From Solwaraspora sp. WMMA2056 (lineage in GTDB: Bacteria; Actinomycetota; Actinomycetes; Mycobacteriales; Micromonosporaceae), in contig NZ_CP128360.1 of NCBI RefSeq assembly GCF_030345095.1, positions 5,022,001 to 5,086,000 of the forward strand: a stretch of DNA of 64,000 bases, written 5' to 3'. The position numbers and the translations under genes were made by a program. The notes under the pieces are model-generated. The model was given only the letters and a program-made list of their open reading frames with translations. It was not told the DNA's origin and did not search any database. This document shows positions 24,764 to 33,400 of the stretch, piece after piece (position 1 is the stretch's first letter; each line of letters opens with the position of its first letter).

Positions 24764-26098
24764 TCACTCCGCTACCGGGATGGACTGGGACTTCAGGGTA
24801 TCCACGGTAGAGGTCTGGGCGGCGGTCAGCGCGTCCAGCAGGGTGCCCTGCCCGGAGACCGCCGCCTTGAAGCCGTCGGAGGCGTCGGCGTAGGTCTGGG
24901 TCATCGTCGGGCCCCAGACGAAGTCCGCGGCGACCTGCGCCGACGCCTCGGCGAAGACCTCGTAGATCGGCTGGCCGCCGTAGAACTCCACGCCCTCGCG
25001 CAACGCCGGCAGCTGGGCACCGGCGGTGGTCGCCGGGTAGAGGTTCGCCTCGGCGTTGAGCAGGGTCAGCGCTTCCTCGGAGGTGTTCAGCCAGAGGGCG
25101 AACTGAGCTGCCTCGTAGACGTGCTCGCTGCCCCGGAAAACGGCGGTGGAGGAGCCGCCCCAGTTGCCGGCGCTCTGGTCACCGGCGTTCCACTGCGGCA
25201 TCGGCGCGACCGCCCACTTGCCGGCGGTGTCCGGCGCGCCGGAGCTGATCGAGTTGGCACCCCACACGGCCGACACCCAGGTCCAGGCGGAGCCGCTGTT
25301 GTAGGCGTTGTCCCACTCGGTGGTCCACGGCGGCACGGTCGAGACGAGGTCCCGGTCGATCAGGTCCTGCCAGTACTCGGCGACCTGGGTGGTCTGCGGG
25401 TCGGTCAGGTCCACCGTCCACTGGTCGCCGTCGTTGGCGAACCACCGGCCGCCGGCCTGCCAGGCCAGCCCGGCGAACTGGTTGATGTCGCTGGAGGAGA
25501 AGTTGGTGATGTAGCCGCCGGCGGCGCGGACCGTCTCGGCGGCGGCCGCGTACTCGGCCCAGGTGGTCGGCACCTCGATGCCGTTGGCCTCGAACAGGTC
25601 CGCCCGGTAGAACAGGGCCATCGGTCCGGCGTCCTGCGGTACGGCGTACGCCGAACCCTCCTCGCCGAAGCTGACCTGCCCCCAGGTCCAGTCGACGAAC
25701 TGGTCCTGGGCGTCGAGCACGATGTCGCAGGCACCGAGGTCGACCAGGCCGTCCTGGACCCGGAAGCTGGGCAGTGCGTCGTACTCGATCTGGCCCAGGT
25801 CCGGCGCGTTGCCGGCCCGCAGCTGGTTGAAGAAGTTCTGGTAGGTGCCACCGTTGCCGTTCGGCCCGGTCTGCACGTTGACCTGGATGTCGGGGTTCTG
25901 CTCGTTCCAGACCTCGACCACCTGCTCGATGCCGGGGATCCAGGAGGTGAAGTCGAGGGTGACCGGGCCTTCGGCCGGGCTGCAGTCGGTGGCGGCGTCG
26001 GTACCGGTACCGGCATCGCCGGAGTCGCCGGAGGAGCAGGCGGTCAGCGCGAGCGTGCCGGCGAGCAGTACGCCGACCGTCGAGGCGGGGAGTCTCAT
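24764..26098 (-). CDS. Sugar ABC transporter substrate-binding lipoprotein
   Basis: A 444-residue extracytoplasmic solute-binding protein (family 1, SBP_bac_1/MalE type). The ATG at 26098 follows GAGAAGGA. The lipobox LTAC gives lipidated Cys21, followed by a Ser/Gly/Asp linker. The mature protein starts with the family pattern PVTLDFTSWIPGIEQVVEVWNEQNPDIQVNVQ and contains NAPDLGQIEYDALPSF and GGSSTAVFRGSEHVYEAAQFALWL. Its place between the permease genes and the alpha-galactosidase indicates a galactoside ligand (inference). The ATPase of this importer is not encoded here, so a shared MsiK-like ATPase is expected, as in other actinomycetes. Confidence 0.93.
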   Translation of the reverse strand: MRLPASTVGVLLAGTLALTACSSGDSGDAGTGTDAATDCSPAEGPVTLDFTSWIPGIEQVVEVWNEQNPDIQVNVQTGPNGNGGTYQNFFNQLRAGNAPDLGQIEYDALPSFRVQDGLVDLGACDIVLDAQDQFVDWTWGQVSFGEEGSAYAVPQDAGPMALFYRADLFEANGIEVPTTWAEYAAAAETVRAAGGYITNFSSSDINQFAGLAWQAGGRWFANDGDQWTVDLTDPQTTQVAEYWQDLIDRDLVSTVPPWTTEWDNAYNSGSAWTWVSAVWGANSISSGAPDTAGKWAVAPMPQWNAGDQSAGNWGGSSTAVFRGSEHVYEAAQFALWLNTSEEALTLLNAEANLYPATTAGAQLPALREGVEFYGGQPIYEVFAEASAQVAADFVWGPTMTQTYADASDGFKAAVSGQGTLLDALTAAQTSTVDTLKSQSIPVAE

Positions 26099-26154
26099 CG
26101 AAATCCTTCTCTCGTTATCGGTGGGTGGACGAGGTACGGCGAAACAGGCAGGGT

Positions 26155-27045
26155 TCACTTGACCGAGCCGGCCCCGAGGCCGGTCCGCCAGAAGCGTTGG
26201 AGCAGCAGGAACGCGGCGACCAGCGGCACGATCGACAGCAGCGCGCCGACGAGCACCAGGCCACGCAGTTCGGGCAGCTGGTTGACCTGGGTGTTCCAGG
26301 TGTAGAGGCCGAGGGTGACCGGGAACAGCCGCTCGTCGCCGAGCATGATCAGCGGCAGCAGGAAGTTGTTCCAGACCGCGACGAAGTGGAACAGGAAGAT
26401 GGTGACCAGCGCGGGCAGCATCAGCCGGGTGGCGACGGTGAAGAAGGTCCGTACCTCACCGGCACCGTCGAGGCGGGCCGCTTCCAACAGTTCGTCCGGC
26501 ACGCTGGCGGCGGCGTAGATCCGGGCCAGGTAGACCCCGAACGGGTTGACCAGGCTGGGCAGGAAGACCGACCAGAAGGTGTTGGTCGCCTCGAACCGGC
26601 TGAAGATCAGAAACAGCGGCAGGGCGAGCGCGGTCGCCGGCACCAGCACCCCGCCGAGCACCACGTTGAACAGCGTCTCCCGGCCGGGGAACCGGTACTT
26701 GGCCAGGGCGTACCCGCACATCGCGGCGAGCAGGGTGCCGATCAGGGCGGCGCCGCCGGTGTAGGCGAGGCTGTTGAGGATCCACCGCGGGAACACCCCG
26801 TCGCGGTAGGTGAGGACCTCGGTGACGTTGTCGACCAGCGAGAAGTCGTCGAACCACAGGGGCGCGCCCTGGGTGACCCGCCCGTCGGGTTTCGCCGAGG
26901 CGACCACCAGCCACCAGATCGGCACCAGGAAGTACGCGGTGCAGACCAGCATGACCAGGGTCGCGGCGGACCGCGACAGCAGCGACTCGCGGGTCGACGT
27001 ACCGGTGGACGTGCGGCCGGCGGGGGTCCGGGCCGGGGCGCTCAT
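26155..27045 (-). CDS. ABC sugar transporter permease (MalG type)
   Basis: A 296-residue inner-membrane permease with about six helices (LVMLVCTAYFLVPIWWLVV first). The cytoplasmic EAA loop reads LLEAARLDGAGEVRTFFTVATRLMLPAL, contacting the ATPase. The N terminus is an unstructured Thr/Arg-rich stretch. The ATG at 27045 overlaps the stop of the other permease by four bases (ATGA). A 56-base gap then separates it from the binding-protein gene, which has its own strong ribosome site, consistent with the higher binding-protein level such systems need. Confidence 0.94.
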   Translation of the reverse strand: MSAPARTPAGRTSTGTSTRESLLSRSAATLVMLVCTAYFLVPIWWLVVASAKPDGRVTQGAPLWFDDFSLVDNVTEVLTYRDGVFPRWILNSLAYTGGAALIGTLLAAMCGYALAKYRFPGRETLFNVVLGGVLVPATALALPLFLIFSRFEATNTFWSVFLPSLVNPFGVYLARIYAAASVPDELLEAARLDGAGEVRTFFTVATRLMLPALVTIFLFHFVAVWNNFLLPLIMLGDERLFPVTLGLYTWNTQVNQLPELRGLVLVGALLSIVPLVAAFLLLQRFWRTGLGAGSVK

Positions 27046-27956
27046 CGCGCGCTCCGACGCTGGGTGAACTTCAGGAACGTGAACGACAGCGCGAAGGTCG
27101 CCAAGGCGAGCACCACCGAGAAGGCCGCGGCCAGGTTGAAGTTGGGGATCGACGAGGTGGAGTAGACGGTCAGGTTCGGGGTGTAGCTGCTGGACACCGC
27201 CGAGCTGAAGGTGCGGAACACCTGCGGTTCGGCCAGCAGTTGGAGGGTGCCGATGATGGAGAAGACGGTGGTCAGCACGATCGCCGGCATCACCATCGGG
27301 ATCTTGATCGACCAGGCGATCCGGGCCGGACCGGCGCCGTCGAGCCGGGCCGCCTCGTAGATCTCCGGCGGGATCGCCAGCAGCGACGAATAGATGATCA
27401 GCATGTTGTAGCCGACGTAGACCCAGGTGACGACGTTGGCGATGGACCACAGCACCAGGTCGGCGCCGAGCAGGTCGACCCGGCCGGTGACGGCGGCGAA
27501 CGGCGACAGGTTGGGCGAGTACAGGAAACCCCACATGATCGCCGCGACGACGCCGGGCACCGCGTACGGCACGAAGAAGGCGAGCCGGAAGAACCGCCGC
27601 CCACGGACCAGACCGGAGTCCAGCAGCAGAGCCAGCAGCAGGGCGACGCCGAGCATCACCGGTACCTGGACCACGCCGAACAGCAGCACCCGGCCGATCG
27701 AGGACCAGAACGGGCCGTCGGTGAAGACCCGCTGGTACTGGGCGAGCCCACCGAAGACTTCCCGGGCCGGGCCGAAGGTGCCGGTGCGCTCCACGACGTA
27801 CAGCGACTGGACCACGGCGTAGCCGATGGGGACGGCGTAGAAGAGCGCGAAGAGCGCCCCGAACGGCACCACGAAGATCGCGATGGCGCTCTTGTGCGGT
27901 ACGGGTGCCCGGCGGCGGCCGGTTGCCGTCGACCGCGCCGTACGGGATCTGATCAC
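27042..27956 (-). CDS. ABC sugar transporter permease (MalF type)
   Basis: A 304-residue permease. The start is GTG at 27956 with GAGGAG upstream, overlapping the GH42 stop codon (GTGA). Helices begin at AIAIFVVPFGALFALFYAVPIGYAVV; the EAA loop is EIYEAARLDGAGPARIAWSIKIPMVMPAI. It pairs with the MalG-type permease to form the transmembrane channel. Its position directly behind the beta-galactosidase ties the transporter to galactoside uptake. Confidence 0.94.
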   Translation of the reverse strand: MIRSRTARSTATGRRRAPVPHKSAIAIFVVPFGALFALFYAVPIGYAVVQSLYVVERTGTFGPAREVFGGLAQYQRVFTDGPFWSSIGRVLLFGVVQVPVMLGVALLLALLLDSGLVRGRRFFRLAFFVPYAVPGVVAAIMWGFLYSPNLSPFAAVTGRVDLLGADLVLWSIANVVTWVYVGYNMLIIYSSLLAIPPEIYEAARLDGAGPARIAWSIKIPMVMPAIVLTTVFSIIGTLQLLAEPQVFRTFSSAVSSSYTPNLTVYSTSSIPNFNLAAAFSVVLALATFALSFTFLKFTQRRSAR

Positions 27957-29980
27957 CGGGCCGACTCCTCTCTGACCACCCGGACCTCGCCGGGGCCGAC
28001 CCGCAGCCGCCCGTCGACCGGGGTCCCGGTGACGAGCTCGTAGCCGGTGGCGGCGTGGCGGATCTCCCGACGGCCGTGGTTGACGACGAACAGGTAGCTG
28101 CGGTCGGCACCGACGCGGCGGATCACCTCGACCGAGCCGTCGTTCTCCGGACCGGGCGGGATAACCCCGGCCCCGTCGACGGCGGTACGCAGCACGCCGC
28201 GCAGCCCGTCGGGGGCCAACGCGGTCGCCACGTACCAGGCGGTGCCGGCACCGTGGGCGTTGCGGGTGACCGCCGGGGTGCCGGGCAGCGGGCCGTCTGC
28301 GTAGCGGGCGAGGGTCGCGGCGGTGGTGGTGCGCAACCGCTCGGTCCACCATCGGGCGTGTGCCCCGTTGTCCAGGGCGACCTCGGCACCGGGCGGCAGC
28401 GGGACGAACTCCTCGCCGACCACGCCGAGCAGGTCGCGGAAGGCACCGGGGTAGCCGCCGAGGCGGATCCGGTCGTGCTCGTCGACGATGCCGCTGTAGA
28501 AGGTCACCAGCAGGTGGCCGCCCGCGTCGACGTAGTCGGCCAGCCCTGCGGCCTGCTCGTCGGTCACCAGGTGCAGACACGACACGACGACCAGCCGGTA
28601 GCCGGTGAGATCGGCGTCGGGGGCGACGACGTCGCAGGTGACGCCGAGCTCCCGCAGGCCGGTGTAGGCGGCGTGCACCTGGTCGAGATAGCGGACCTCG
28701 GTCGACGGGCGGGCCGGACCGTCGGCCGACCACCAGGACTCCCAGCTGAACAGCATGGCCACGTCGGAGCGGACCCGGGTGCCGACGACCTCACCGACGC
28801 GGTCGAGCACCTCCGACAGCCGCAGCACCTCCCGCCAGGTGGTGGTGTCGGTGCCGGCGTGCGGCAGCATCGCCGAGTGGTACTTCTCGGCACCGGCGGC
28901 GGAGGCCCGCCACTGGAAGAAGCAGATCGAGTCGGCACCCCGGGCGACGTGGGTGAGCGAGTTGCGGATCATCTGGCCCGGCTCCTTGGCGAGGTTCCAG
29001 GGCTGCCAATTGACCGCGCCGGTCGCCTGCTCCATCAACATCCACGGCGCTCCCCCGGCCAGCCCCCGGGTGAGGTCGGCGGCGAAGGACAGTTCCGCGA
29101 CCGGGTCGCCGAGCCGGTGGTCCAGATAGTGGTCGTTGGCGACGATGTCCAGGTCAGGAGCCCAGGACCAGTAGTCTAGGTTCCTGATATGAGCGGTTAC
29201 CATCAGATTCGTGGTGATCGGCGCGGCGCTGTGCCGGCGCAGCACCGCCGCCTCGGCCCGATAGTGCTCCAGCAGCTGCGCGGAGCTGAACCGGTGGAAG
29301 TCCAGTAGCTGCGCCGGGTTGGCCACCGACAGGTTCGCCCGGGGTGGGTCCACCTCGTCCCAGTCGCCGTAGCGCTGACTCCAGAAGGCCGTGCCCCAGG
29401 CGTCGTTGAGCGCCTCGACGCTGCCGTAGCGCTGCCGCAGCCAGCGCCGGAACGCGACCGCGCTGGTCTCGTCGTAGCACAGCGCGTTGTGGCAGCCGAG
29501 CTCGTTGGAGACGTGCCACAGCGCCAGGGCGGGGTGCCCGCCGTAGCGGCGGGCGACCTGCTCGACCAGCGCCAGGGCGTGCTCGCGGAACACCGGTGAG
29601 CTCGGGCACCACGCCTGCCGCCCGCCGGGGAACCGGGTGGTGCCGTCGGCGGCCTGCGGCAGCACCTCGGGGTGGCGGGTGGTCAGCCAGGGCGGCGGGG
29701 AGGCGGTGCCGGTGCCGAGGTTGAGCCGGATGCCGGCGTCGTGCAGCAGGCCGATCACCTCGTCGAGGGCGGCGAAGTCGTACTCGCCCGGCCGGGGTTC
29801 GATGCTCGACCAGCCGAAGATGTTGATCGCCACCAGGTCGACGCCGGCCTGCCGCATCAGCGCGACGTCCTCGCGCCACACCGTCGACGGCCACTGCTCC
29901 GGGTTGTAGTCGCAGCCCAGTGCGATGCCGCGGATCGACGGCAGCAGTGGTGCGGCCGACCGGTCACGGGGCGGTGTCAT
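27953..29980 (-). CDS. GH42 beta-galactosidase
   Basis: A 675-residue cytosolic beta-galactosidase of family 42. The barrel begins GIALGCDYNPEQWP; the acid/base is Glu160 in LWHVSNELGCHN, the nucleophile Glu317 in MLMEQATGAVNWQP. The trimerisation domain (about 395-600: SDVAMLFSWESWWSADGPARP, GHLLVTFYSGIVDE) and a small C-terminal domain follow. Cys residues (CPSSP, GCHNALCY) near the active site resemble the zinc cluster seen in some members. No signal peptide. The ATG at 29980 was chosen over an upstream frame start because GAGGA precedes it and the family normally starts near here. First gene of the operon, immediately downstream of a perfect operator palindrome. Confidence 0.96.
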   Translation of the reverse strand: MTPPRDRSAAPLLPSIRGIALGCDYNPEQWPSTVWREDVALMRQAGVDLVAINIFGWSSIEPRPGEYDFAALDEVIGLLHDAGIRLNLGTGTASPPPWLTTRHPEVLPQAADGTTRFPGGRQAWCPSSPVFREHALALVEQVARRYGGHPALALWHVSNELGCHNALCYDETSAVAFRRWLRQRYGSVEALNDAWGTAFWSQRYGDWDEVDPPRANLSVANPAQLLDFHRFSSAQLLEHYRAEAAVLRRHSAAPITTNLMVTAHIRNLDYWSWAPDLDIVANDHYLDHRLGDPVAELSFAADLTRGLAGGAPWMLMEQATGAVNWQPWNLAKEPGQMIRNSLTHVARGADSICFFQWRASAAGAEKYHSAMLPHAGTDTTTWREVLRLSEVLDRVGEVVGTRVRSDVAMLFSWESWWSADGPARPSTEVRYLDQVHAAYTGLRELGVTCDVVAPDADLTGYRLVVVSCLHLVTDEQAAGLADYVDAGGHLLVTFYSGIVDEHDRIRLGGYPGAFRDLLGVVGEEFVPLPPGAEVALDNGAHARWWTERLRTTTAATLARYADGPLPGTPAVTRNAHGAGTAWYVATALAPDGLRGVLRTAVDGAGVIPPGPENDGSVEVIRRVGADRSYLFVVNHGRREIRHAATGYELVTGTPVDGRLRVGPGEVRVVREESAR

Positions 29981-30009
29981 CGGGATGTCCTCGCTGTGCG
30001 TCGCGGATG

Positions 30010-30027
30010 TGTGTGCACGTGCACACA
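30010..30027. promoter_or_regulatory. LacI-type operator O1 (perfect 18-bp palindrome)
   Basis: TGTGTGCACGTGCACACA is a perfect palindrome with the central CpG typical of LacI-family sites. It lies 29 bases upstream of the GH42 start, inside the probable 5' region of the galactoside operon. Likely bound by the regulator encoded just to the right. Confidence 0.82.
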
Positions 30028-30056
30028 TTTCGTCGCGTGAACAACCGGCGAACGAA

Positions 30057-30074
30057 TGTGTGAACGTGCACACG
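30057..30074. promoter_or_regulatory. LacI-type operator O2 (imperfect palindrome)
   Basis: TGTGTGAACGTGCACACG shares the half-site TGTG and central CG with O1 (7 of 9 base pairs symmetric). Its centre is 47 bases from that of O1 and 43 bases before the regulator start. Two sites suggest cooperative repression of the operon and of the regulator itself. Confidence 0.72.
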
Positions 30075-30116
30075 TTAGAGCCGGGTTCCGCCGCAGGTCA
30101 AGGGCCGGCCGCTACA

Positions 30117-31148
30117 GTGATCGGCGTGAACCGGCCGAGACCGACGACGAAGCGGGCCACCGTGCACGACGTCGCCGCCGCCGCCGGCGTGTCCCGGGGC
30201 ACCGTCAGCCGGGTCCTCAACGGCGGCTACGTCTCCCCCACCGCCCGCGCCGCGATCCTCGCCGCCATCGCCGAGGTCGGCTACGTGCCGAACACCGCCG
30301 CCCGTAACCTGGTCACCCAGCGCTCCCAGGCGGTCGGCTTCATCGTGCTGGAACCGCACTCGCTGTTCCTGGAGGACCCGAACATCGGGGCGATCATGCT
30401 GGGGGCCAACGCGGTGCTCTCCACCGCCGAGTACCAGATGGTCAACCTGGTGGTCGACTCCGACCGCGACACCGAACGGGTCGCCCGCTACCTCAGCGGC
30501 GGTTTCGTCGACGGCGCGGTGATCGTCTCGGCCCGGGTGCACGACCCGATCACCCGGGTCGTCACCGACCTGAAACTGCCGGCCACCTTCGTCGGGCATC
30601 CGCCCGACCTGGCCCAGGAGATCCCGTACGTCGGGGTCGACAACGTCGGTTCGGCACGCGAGATCACCGCGCGGCTGGCCGCCACCGGCCGGCGGCGCAT
30701 CGGCATGATCGCCGCCGCCCTGAACCGCGACTCCGGCGCCGACCGGCTCACCGGTTTCCGCCAGGGCCTCGGCGACCGGTTCGACCCCCGGCTGGTCGTC
30801 GAGGTCCCGCTCTACGACTACTCGTGCGGCGTCAGCGGCATGCAGACCCTGTTGGAGCGGGCACCCGACCTCGACGGTGTCTTCGCCGCCTCGGACGTGG
30901 TCGCGGCCGGAGCGATCCAGACCCTGCGCGAGGCCGGCCGGACCGTACCGGCCGACGTCGGCGTCGTCGGCTTCGACGACAGCGCCTGGGCCCGACGCAC
31001 CAACCCGCCGCTGTCCACCGTGCACCAGCCGGCGAAGGAGATCGGCGCCCGCGCCGCCGACCTGGTGCTGTGCCAGCTCAACGGGGCACCCGTCGCACCC
31101 GGCGGGGTGCTGCTGCCCACCCCCGTCGTCTGGCGCGGATCCGCCTGA
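30117..31148 (+). CDS. LacI-family transcriptional regulator of the galactoside operon
   Basis: A 343-residue repressor. The helix-turn-helix is TVHDVAAAAGVSRGTVSRVLNG (about 13-34) followed by the hinge helix VGYVPNTAARNL. The ligand domain is the usual periplasmic-binding fold: AVGFIVLEPHSLFLEDP, VDGAVIVSAR, IPYVGVDNVGSAREI, RIGMIAAALNRDSGADRLTGF, GVFAASDVVAAGAIQTL, VGVVGFDDSAWARRTNPPLSTVHQP. The start is GTG at 30117; GTG at 30126 is equally possible because the ribosome site (AAGGG, 30099) fits neither well. Divergent from GH42 with two shared operators between them; induction by a galactoside is the expected behaviour. Confidence 0.93.
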   Translation: MIGVNRPRPTTKRATVHDVAAAAGVSRGTVSRVLNGGYVSPTARAAILAAIAEVGYVPNTAARNLVTQRSQAVGFIVLEPHSLFLEDPNIGAIMLGANAVLSTAEYQMVNLVVDSDRDTERVARYLSGGFVDGAVIVSARVHDPITRVVTDLKLPATFVGHPPDLAQEIPYVGVDNVGSAREITARLAATGRRRIGMIAAALNRDSGADRLTGFRQGLGDRFDPRLVVEVPLYDYSCGVSGMQTLLERAPDLDGVFAASDVVAAGAIQTLREAGRTVPADVGVVGFDDSAWARRTNPPLSTVHQPAKEIGARAADLVLCQLNGAPVAPGGVLLPTPVVWRGSA

Positions 31149-31171
31149 CCGAAGCGGGCCGGCACGGCAGG

Positions 31172-31798
31172 TCAGCCCTGGTGGATCGCCTCGCCGGCGA
31201 TCTCGATCAGCACCTTCTTGCCGACCAGGAAGCCGCCGCTGTCCAGCACCACGTTCCAGACCAGACCGTACTCCTCCCGGTCGATCTCGGCGGTCGCGCT
31301 GAACCCGAAGATCTCCTGCCCGTACGGATCCCGTCGGGCACCACCGAACTCGACCTGCAGGTCGACCGGGCGGGTCACGCCCTTGACGGTCAGCTCGCCG
31401 GCGAGCACGAAACGCCGGGCGCTGGCCTGCGTGGCCGGCGGTGCCGGCGCCGTACGGCCGGGACGGTGGCTGCGCAGCCGGGCCCAGTAGAAGATCGGGT
31501 CGTCGGCCTGCTGCCACTGGATGCCGGTGCTGCGGTACTCCAGCGTCGGGTATCGCTCGACATCGAGGAAATCGGCGCTGCGCAGGTGAGTGTCCCGCTC
31601 GGCATGGTTGGTGTCGATACTGGCCGTCCGGATGCTCGCCACCACCTGCGACCGCAGCGGGTCGTCCTCGACCACAATCGTCGCGCCGCCCTAGGTGAAC
31701 TCGCCCCGTACCGGACTGACCATCATGTGGCGGGCAAGGAAGCCGATCCGCTTGTGGGCCGGATCGAGCTGGTAAACACCCGGCGCCGGGATGGTCAT
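31172..31798 (-). pseudogene. YceI-family protein interrupted by an in-frame TAG
   Basis: From the ATG at 31798 (with GGGGTGGA upstream) the frame reads a classical YceI start, GVYQLDPAHKRIGFLARHMMVSPVRGEFT, then hits TAG at 31693-31691 (codon 36), and continues in the same frame through TIVVEDDP, ASIDTNHAERDTHLRSADFLDVERYPTLEYRST, VKGVTRPVDLQVEF, IDREEYGLVWN and GFLVGKKVLIEIAGEA to the stop at 31172. Full length would be 208 codons, the normal YceI size. YceI proteins are lipocalin-like beta-barrels that bind polyprenoid or similar lipids. The expected codon (AAG, GAG or CAG) differs from TAG by one base, so this is a recent nonsense mutation or a base-call error. Any shorter start downstream would lack the first strands. 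Confidence 0.85.
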
Positions 31799-32193
31799 TC
31801 CACCCCAGGACCGGGTGGCGGAGCCGTTCATCGTTTACGTGTCCCCCGGTAGCTGGTACCTGTTTGCCCAGCATAGGTGGGGTGTGTGCGCCAACTGCCA
31901 GCTGCGGGTGCGGGTGGATCCTCACGTGGGCCGGCTGAGCGCCCGGCCAGTGGTGATCCCGGCCACCCGCGCCACCTACGGGATCGGCCACGACCGGACG
32001 GTACCGGGCCCACCGGAACGCAATTCCTCTTCTCGTTTTCTCCGACACTTCACCTCCCTTCGGGCGGAAAAGGCCCAGATCGATGACAAAACGCTCGCCG
32101 CACCGGCATCCGCAACCGGGAATCGACGATTTTCCGTGCTACAAAATCCCGTAGCACCCAGCCGTTGCGTGAAACGTGAAAGGGGCAACCTCT
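31799..32193. other. Intergenic region with hairpins, no gene
   Basis: About 395 bases between the divergent YceI remnant and the secreted-protein gene. It contains a GGCCGG...CCGGCC hairpin (about 31930-31949), flanked by further partly complementary bases (GGATCC / GGTGATCC), and a clear stem GTGCTAC-N8-GTAGCAC at 32136-32157, 22 bases before the next ribosome site. I looked for riboswitch signatures (cobalamin, c-di-AMP, SAM) and saw no convincing match. Promoters for both flanking genes should be here. Confidence 0.5.
32136..32157 (+). promoter_or_regulatory. Inverted repeat/hairpin in the 5' region of the secreted protein gene
   Basis: Seven-base arms GTGCTAC and GTAGCAC around AAAATCCC. 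As RNA it would be a small stem-loop just before the AAAGGGG ribosome site of the gene starting at 32194; as DNA it could be an operator. Confidence 0.45.
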
Positions 32194-33243
32194 TTGAGGA
32201 TCATTCGATTTTCCACACGCAGCAGAGTCGGCGCACACCGCGCCGTCGAACCACGTTCGGTCGGCAACCGGAAAAGGCGACTCGTCCTCGGATCCATTGT
32301 CGCGTCGGCCTTGTTCGCCGGTGCCACCATCGCACCGCAGGCGTACGCCACCACGGACTTCACCGGTCCCGGCATCCGCACGAGCGTGATCGACGCCGCG
32401 ACCGACGAACCGGTCGCCGACATCTGTGTGTTCGCCGTACCGGTGTTCACGTTCAGCTTCGCGGACGTGTGCCCGACACGCAGCGACTCGCGTGGACGAG
32501 TCAATGTACCGGTTCCCGGGACCGGCTCGTACAACCTGTTCGCCCTGCCCGATTCGGGCAGTCGGTACGGCGCACAATGGGTGGGCCAGACCGGTGGCAC
32601 GGGCACCCAGAAAGAGGCACGGTGGTTCACTTTCACCGCCGATGAGGTCAAGCCGGGCCCGACCATCCGACTGGACGACCGGTCGGTCGTGACCGGCGTA
32701 CTGACCGGGGCCGACGACGCCGCCCTGGCCAACGGCACAGTCGGCATCGTCGCACCGGTCCCGGACGGTTCCCGGGATCCGCGCTACTCGCCGGTGGCCG
32801 AGGACGGCATGTTCATCATCGACTGGCTCGGGCCGTACCAGTGGCCCTTGCTGTTCAAGGCGGACGGGTACCCGTACCAGTGGAGTGGCCACGTCGGGAA
32901 CCGGCTGCGGGCCACGCTCGTCGATGTGGACGTCAACGCTCCGCCGTACCAGCACGAGCTGGAGGCGGGCACCAGCGTGACCGTGGAGATCGCCGAGGCG
33001 CCCGCCGGCCCGGGTCGGATCGTGCTGCACAACGCGATCACGAAGGACCCGGTCGGGGTCGTGGAGCTCGACGACGCGGCGACCACCGCCTCGTTGGTCG
33101 TCCTCCCCCGCCAGTTGGTGAAGATCCACTGTGTCTGCAGTGCGGAGCATCGCTGGCACGGTGGCACCGATTTCAGCAGTGCGACCGGCGAACCGATCCG
33201 GACCAACGGCCCACAGGCCGTCACGTTCGCCCAGCCCAGCTGA
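32194..33243 (+). CDS. Secreted protein with carboxypeptidase-regulatory-like beta-sandwich repeats
   Basis: A 349-residue exported protein. The start is taken as TTG at 32194 because AAAGGGG ends 8 bases upstream; an upstream GTG lacks a site. A long basic n-region leads to the hydrophobic core LVLGSIVASALFAGATIAP and cleavage near AYATTD. The mature part suggests repeated beta-sandwich units: GPGIRTSVIDAATDEPVADICVFAVP resembles a carboxypeptidase-regulatory-like domain; similar patterns follow (TIRLDDRSVVTGVLTGADDAALANGTVGIVAPV; SVTVEIAEAPAGPGRIVLHNAITKDPVGVVEL). Cys occur in pairs (DICVF, DVCPT; HCVCSAEH), probably disulfide bonded. The function is unknown; such domains often mediate surface adhesion. 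A perfect terminator follows. Confidence 0.7.
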   Translation: MRIIRFSTRSRVGAHRAVEPRSVGNRKRRLVLGSIVASALFAGATIAPQAYATTDFTGPGIRTSVIDAATDEPVADICVFAVPVFTFSFADVCPTRSDSRGRVNVPVPGTGSYNLFALPDSGSRYGAQWVGQTGGTGTQKEARWFTFTADEVKPGPTIRLDDRSVVTGVLTGADDAALANGTVGIVAPVPDGSRDPRYSPVAEDGMFIIDWLGPYQWPLLFKADGYPYQWSGHVGNRLRATLVDVDVNAPPYQHELEAGTSVTVEIAEAPAGPGRIVLHNAITKDPVGVVELDDAATTASLVVLPRQLVKIHCVCSAEHRWHGGTDFSSATGEPIRTNGPQAVTFAQPS

Positions 33244-33260
33244 GCGACGGCAACAGCACC

Positions 33261-33303
33261 GGGTACGGCCCGACGGTCCACCACGGACCGTCGGGCCGTA
33301 CCC
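33261..33303 (+). terminator. Perfect 19-bp terminator stem
   Basis: Arms GGGTACGGCCCGACGGTCC (33261-33279) and its exact complement (33285-33303) around ACCAC, 18 bases after the preceding stop codon. Confidence 0.88.
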
Positions 33304-33400
33304 GTCACAACGGAGCAGACGATCACTCTAGAGATATGTTCGACTACTTGCAGTAGACTTAACCGCCTACGATCACCCGGCCACGGGAGGACGTACGGCG

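Noticed and set aside
31850-31990. Possible riboswitch in the gap beside the YceI remnant
   Set aside because: A GC hairpin with partly complementary flanks exists, but no conserved core of cobalamin, c-di-AMP, c-di-GMP or SAM riboswitches could be matched, and the gene downstream has no fitting function.
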